DNA of 5,424 nt, taken from NCBI GenBank assembly GCA_002011395.1, contig MTNG01000043.1, positions 1-5,424 on the forward strand, written 5' to 3'. Below the pieces are notes generated by a model. The model was given only the letters and a program-made list of their open reading frames with translations. It was not told the origin of the DNA and made no database searches. Of the stretch, positions 5,267 to 5,424 are shown in pieces. A program made the position numbers and the translations under genes. Numbering within the stretch: position 1 is the first letter of the stretch; every line of letters begins with the position of its first letter. The stretch comes from Candidatus Aciduliprofundum sp. JdFR-45. Its GTDB lineage: Archaea > Thermoplasmatota > Thermoplasmata > Thermoplasmatales > JdFR-45.

Positions 5267-5424
5267 TCACACCTCTGGAAGCTCCACCTCAAAAACGCAT
5301 TTATCGTGGCCGTTCGCCGCGCACTCCACCTCAACCACGTCGCTCACGAGCATCCCCGTGATGCCCTCGTATAGTTCCCTGATTATTCCACGCATCACGT
5401 GGCAGGCGGGCCCGGAAGGGGATA
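5267..5424 (-). CDS. V4R-domain protein, C-terminal fragment (continues beyond the window)
   Basis: The last 51 codons of a gene whose 5' part lies past the window end; the stop TGA is at 5267-5269. The fragment carries the C-terminal signature of the V4R (4-vinyl reductase, predicted hydrocarbon-binding) domain. A Cys-His (fragment residues 7-8) is followed by MRGIIRELYEGITGM, then by VEVECAANGHDKCVFEVELP with two more Cys (34 and 42). The family pattern is C...G...G, then E..C.A.G...C.F.V. V4R domains bind small hydrophobic or other ligands and are structurally related to TRAPP subunit Bet3. What lies N-terminal (another ligand or output domain) cannot be seen. It is cotranscribed with the roadblock gene, 3 nt away and in the same frame. 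Confidence 0.8.
   Translation of the reverse strand, partial: SPSGPACHVMRGIIRELYEGITGMLVSDVVEVECAANGHDKCVFEVELPEV
5270..5275 (-). promoter_or_regulatory. Shine-Dalgarno of the roadblock gene, inside the V4R gene
   Basis: GAGGTG on the minus strand is complementary to the 16S rRNA tail and lies six bases before the ATG at 5263. It forms the last two sense codons (Glu, Val) of the V4R gene. Ribosomes finishing V4R could therefore re-start directly on the roadblock gene. Confidence 0.8.

Overview
The window is chromosomal archaeal DNA. Evidence: an archaeal/eukaryotic-type ribosomal protein eS1 (S3Ae); a tRNA-Met gene with a bulge-helix-bulge intron; a geranylgeranyl-reductase-family flavoprotein typical of archaeal lipid or quinone metabolism; and AT-rich TATA boxes about 25 nt ahead of start codons in otherwise GC-rich DNA. 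The frequent leaderless arrangement, together with the gene types, suggests a euryarchaeon, possibly of the Thermoplasmatota. That placement is inference only; no rRNA is present to settle it.

Layout. From 13 to 1416 (minus) is the bifunctional NAD(P)H-hydrate repair enzyme Nnr. It is divergent from 1497-1844 (plus), a small three-helix membrane protein with a duplicated polyproline N-terminus. The 80-bp gap holds two facing BRE/TATA elements. A geranylgeranyl reductase-family gene follows at 1877-3010 (plus). Its last 63 bp overlap the end of a convergent MFS transporter at 2948-4063 (minus). Upstream of the transporter, on the same strand, lie an intron-containing tRNA-Met(CAU) at 4114-4212, eS1 at 4214-4888, a roadblock/LC7 protein at 4946-5263, and the C-terminal end of a V4R-domain protein at 5267-5424 that runs out of the window. 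Coding and tRNA sequence fill almost everything; no gene-free stretch exceeds 80 bases.

How it works together. Most of the window is housekeeping: metabolite repair, isoprenoid reduction, translation and transport. V4R and roadblock form a tight cotranscribed pair (3 nt apart, with a Shine-Dalgarno in the end of the V4R gene). This recalls the Bet3/V4R and roadblock folds that serve small GTPases in eukaryotes. eS1 has its own promoter and a leader with a Shine-Dalgarno, and its stop codon lies one base from the mature 5' end of the tRNA, so RNase P probably makes the mRNA 3' end. By contrast Nnr, the small membrane protein, the reductase and the MFS gene all look leaderless.

I see no CRISPR array, insertion sequence, prophage or defence island. 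The points most worth a second look are the V4R-roadblock unit, the perfect 7-4-7 palindrome between the tRNA and the MFS promoter, the eS1/tRNA junction and the unrecognised small membrane protein.
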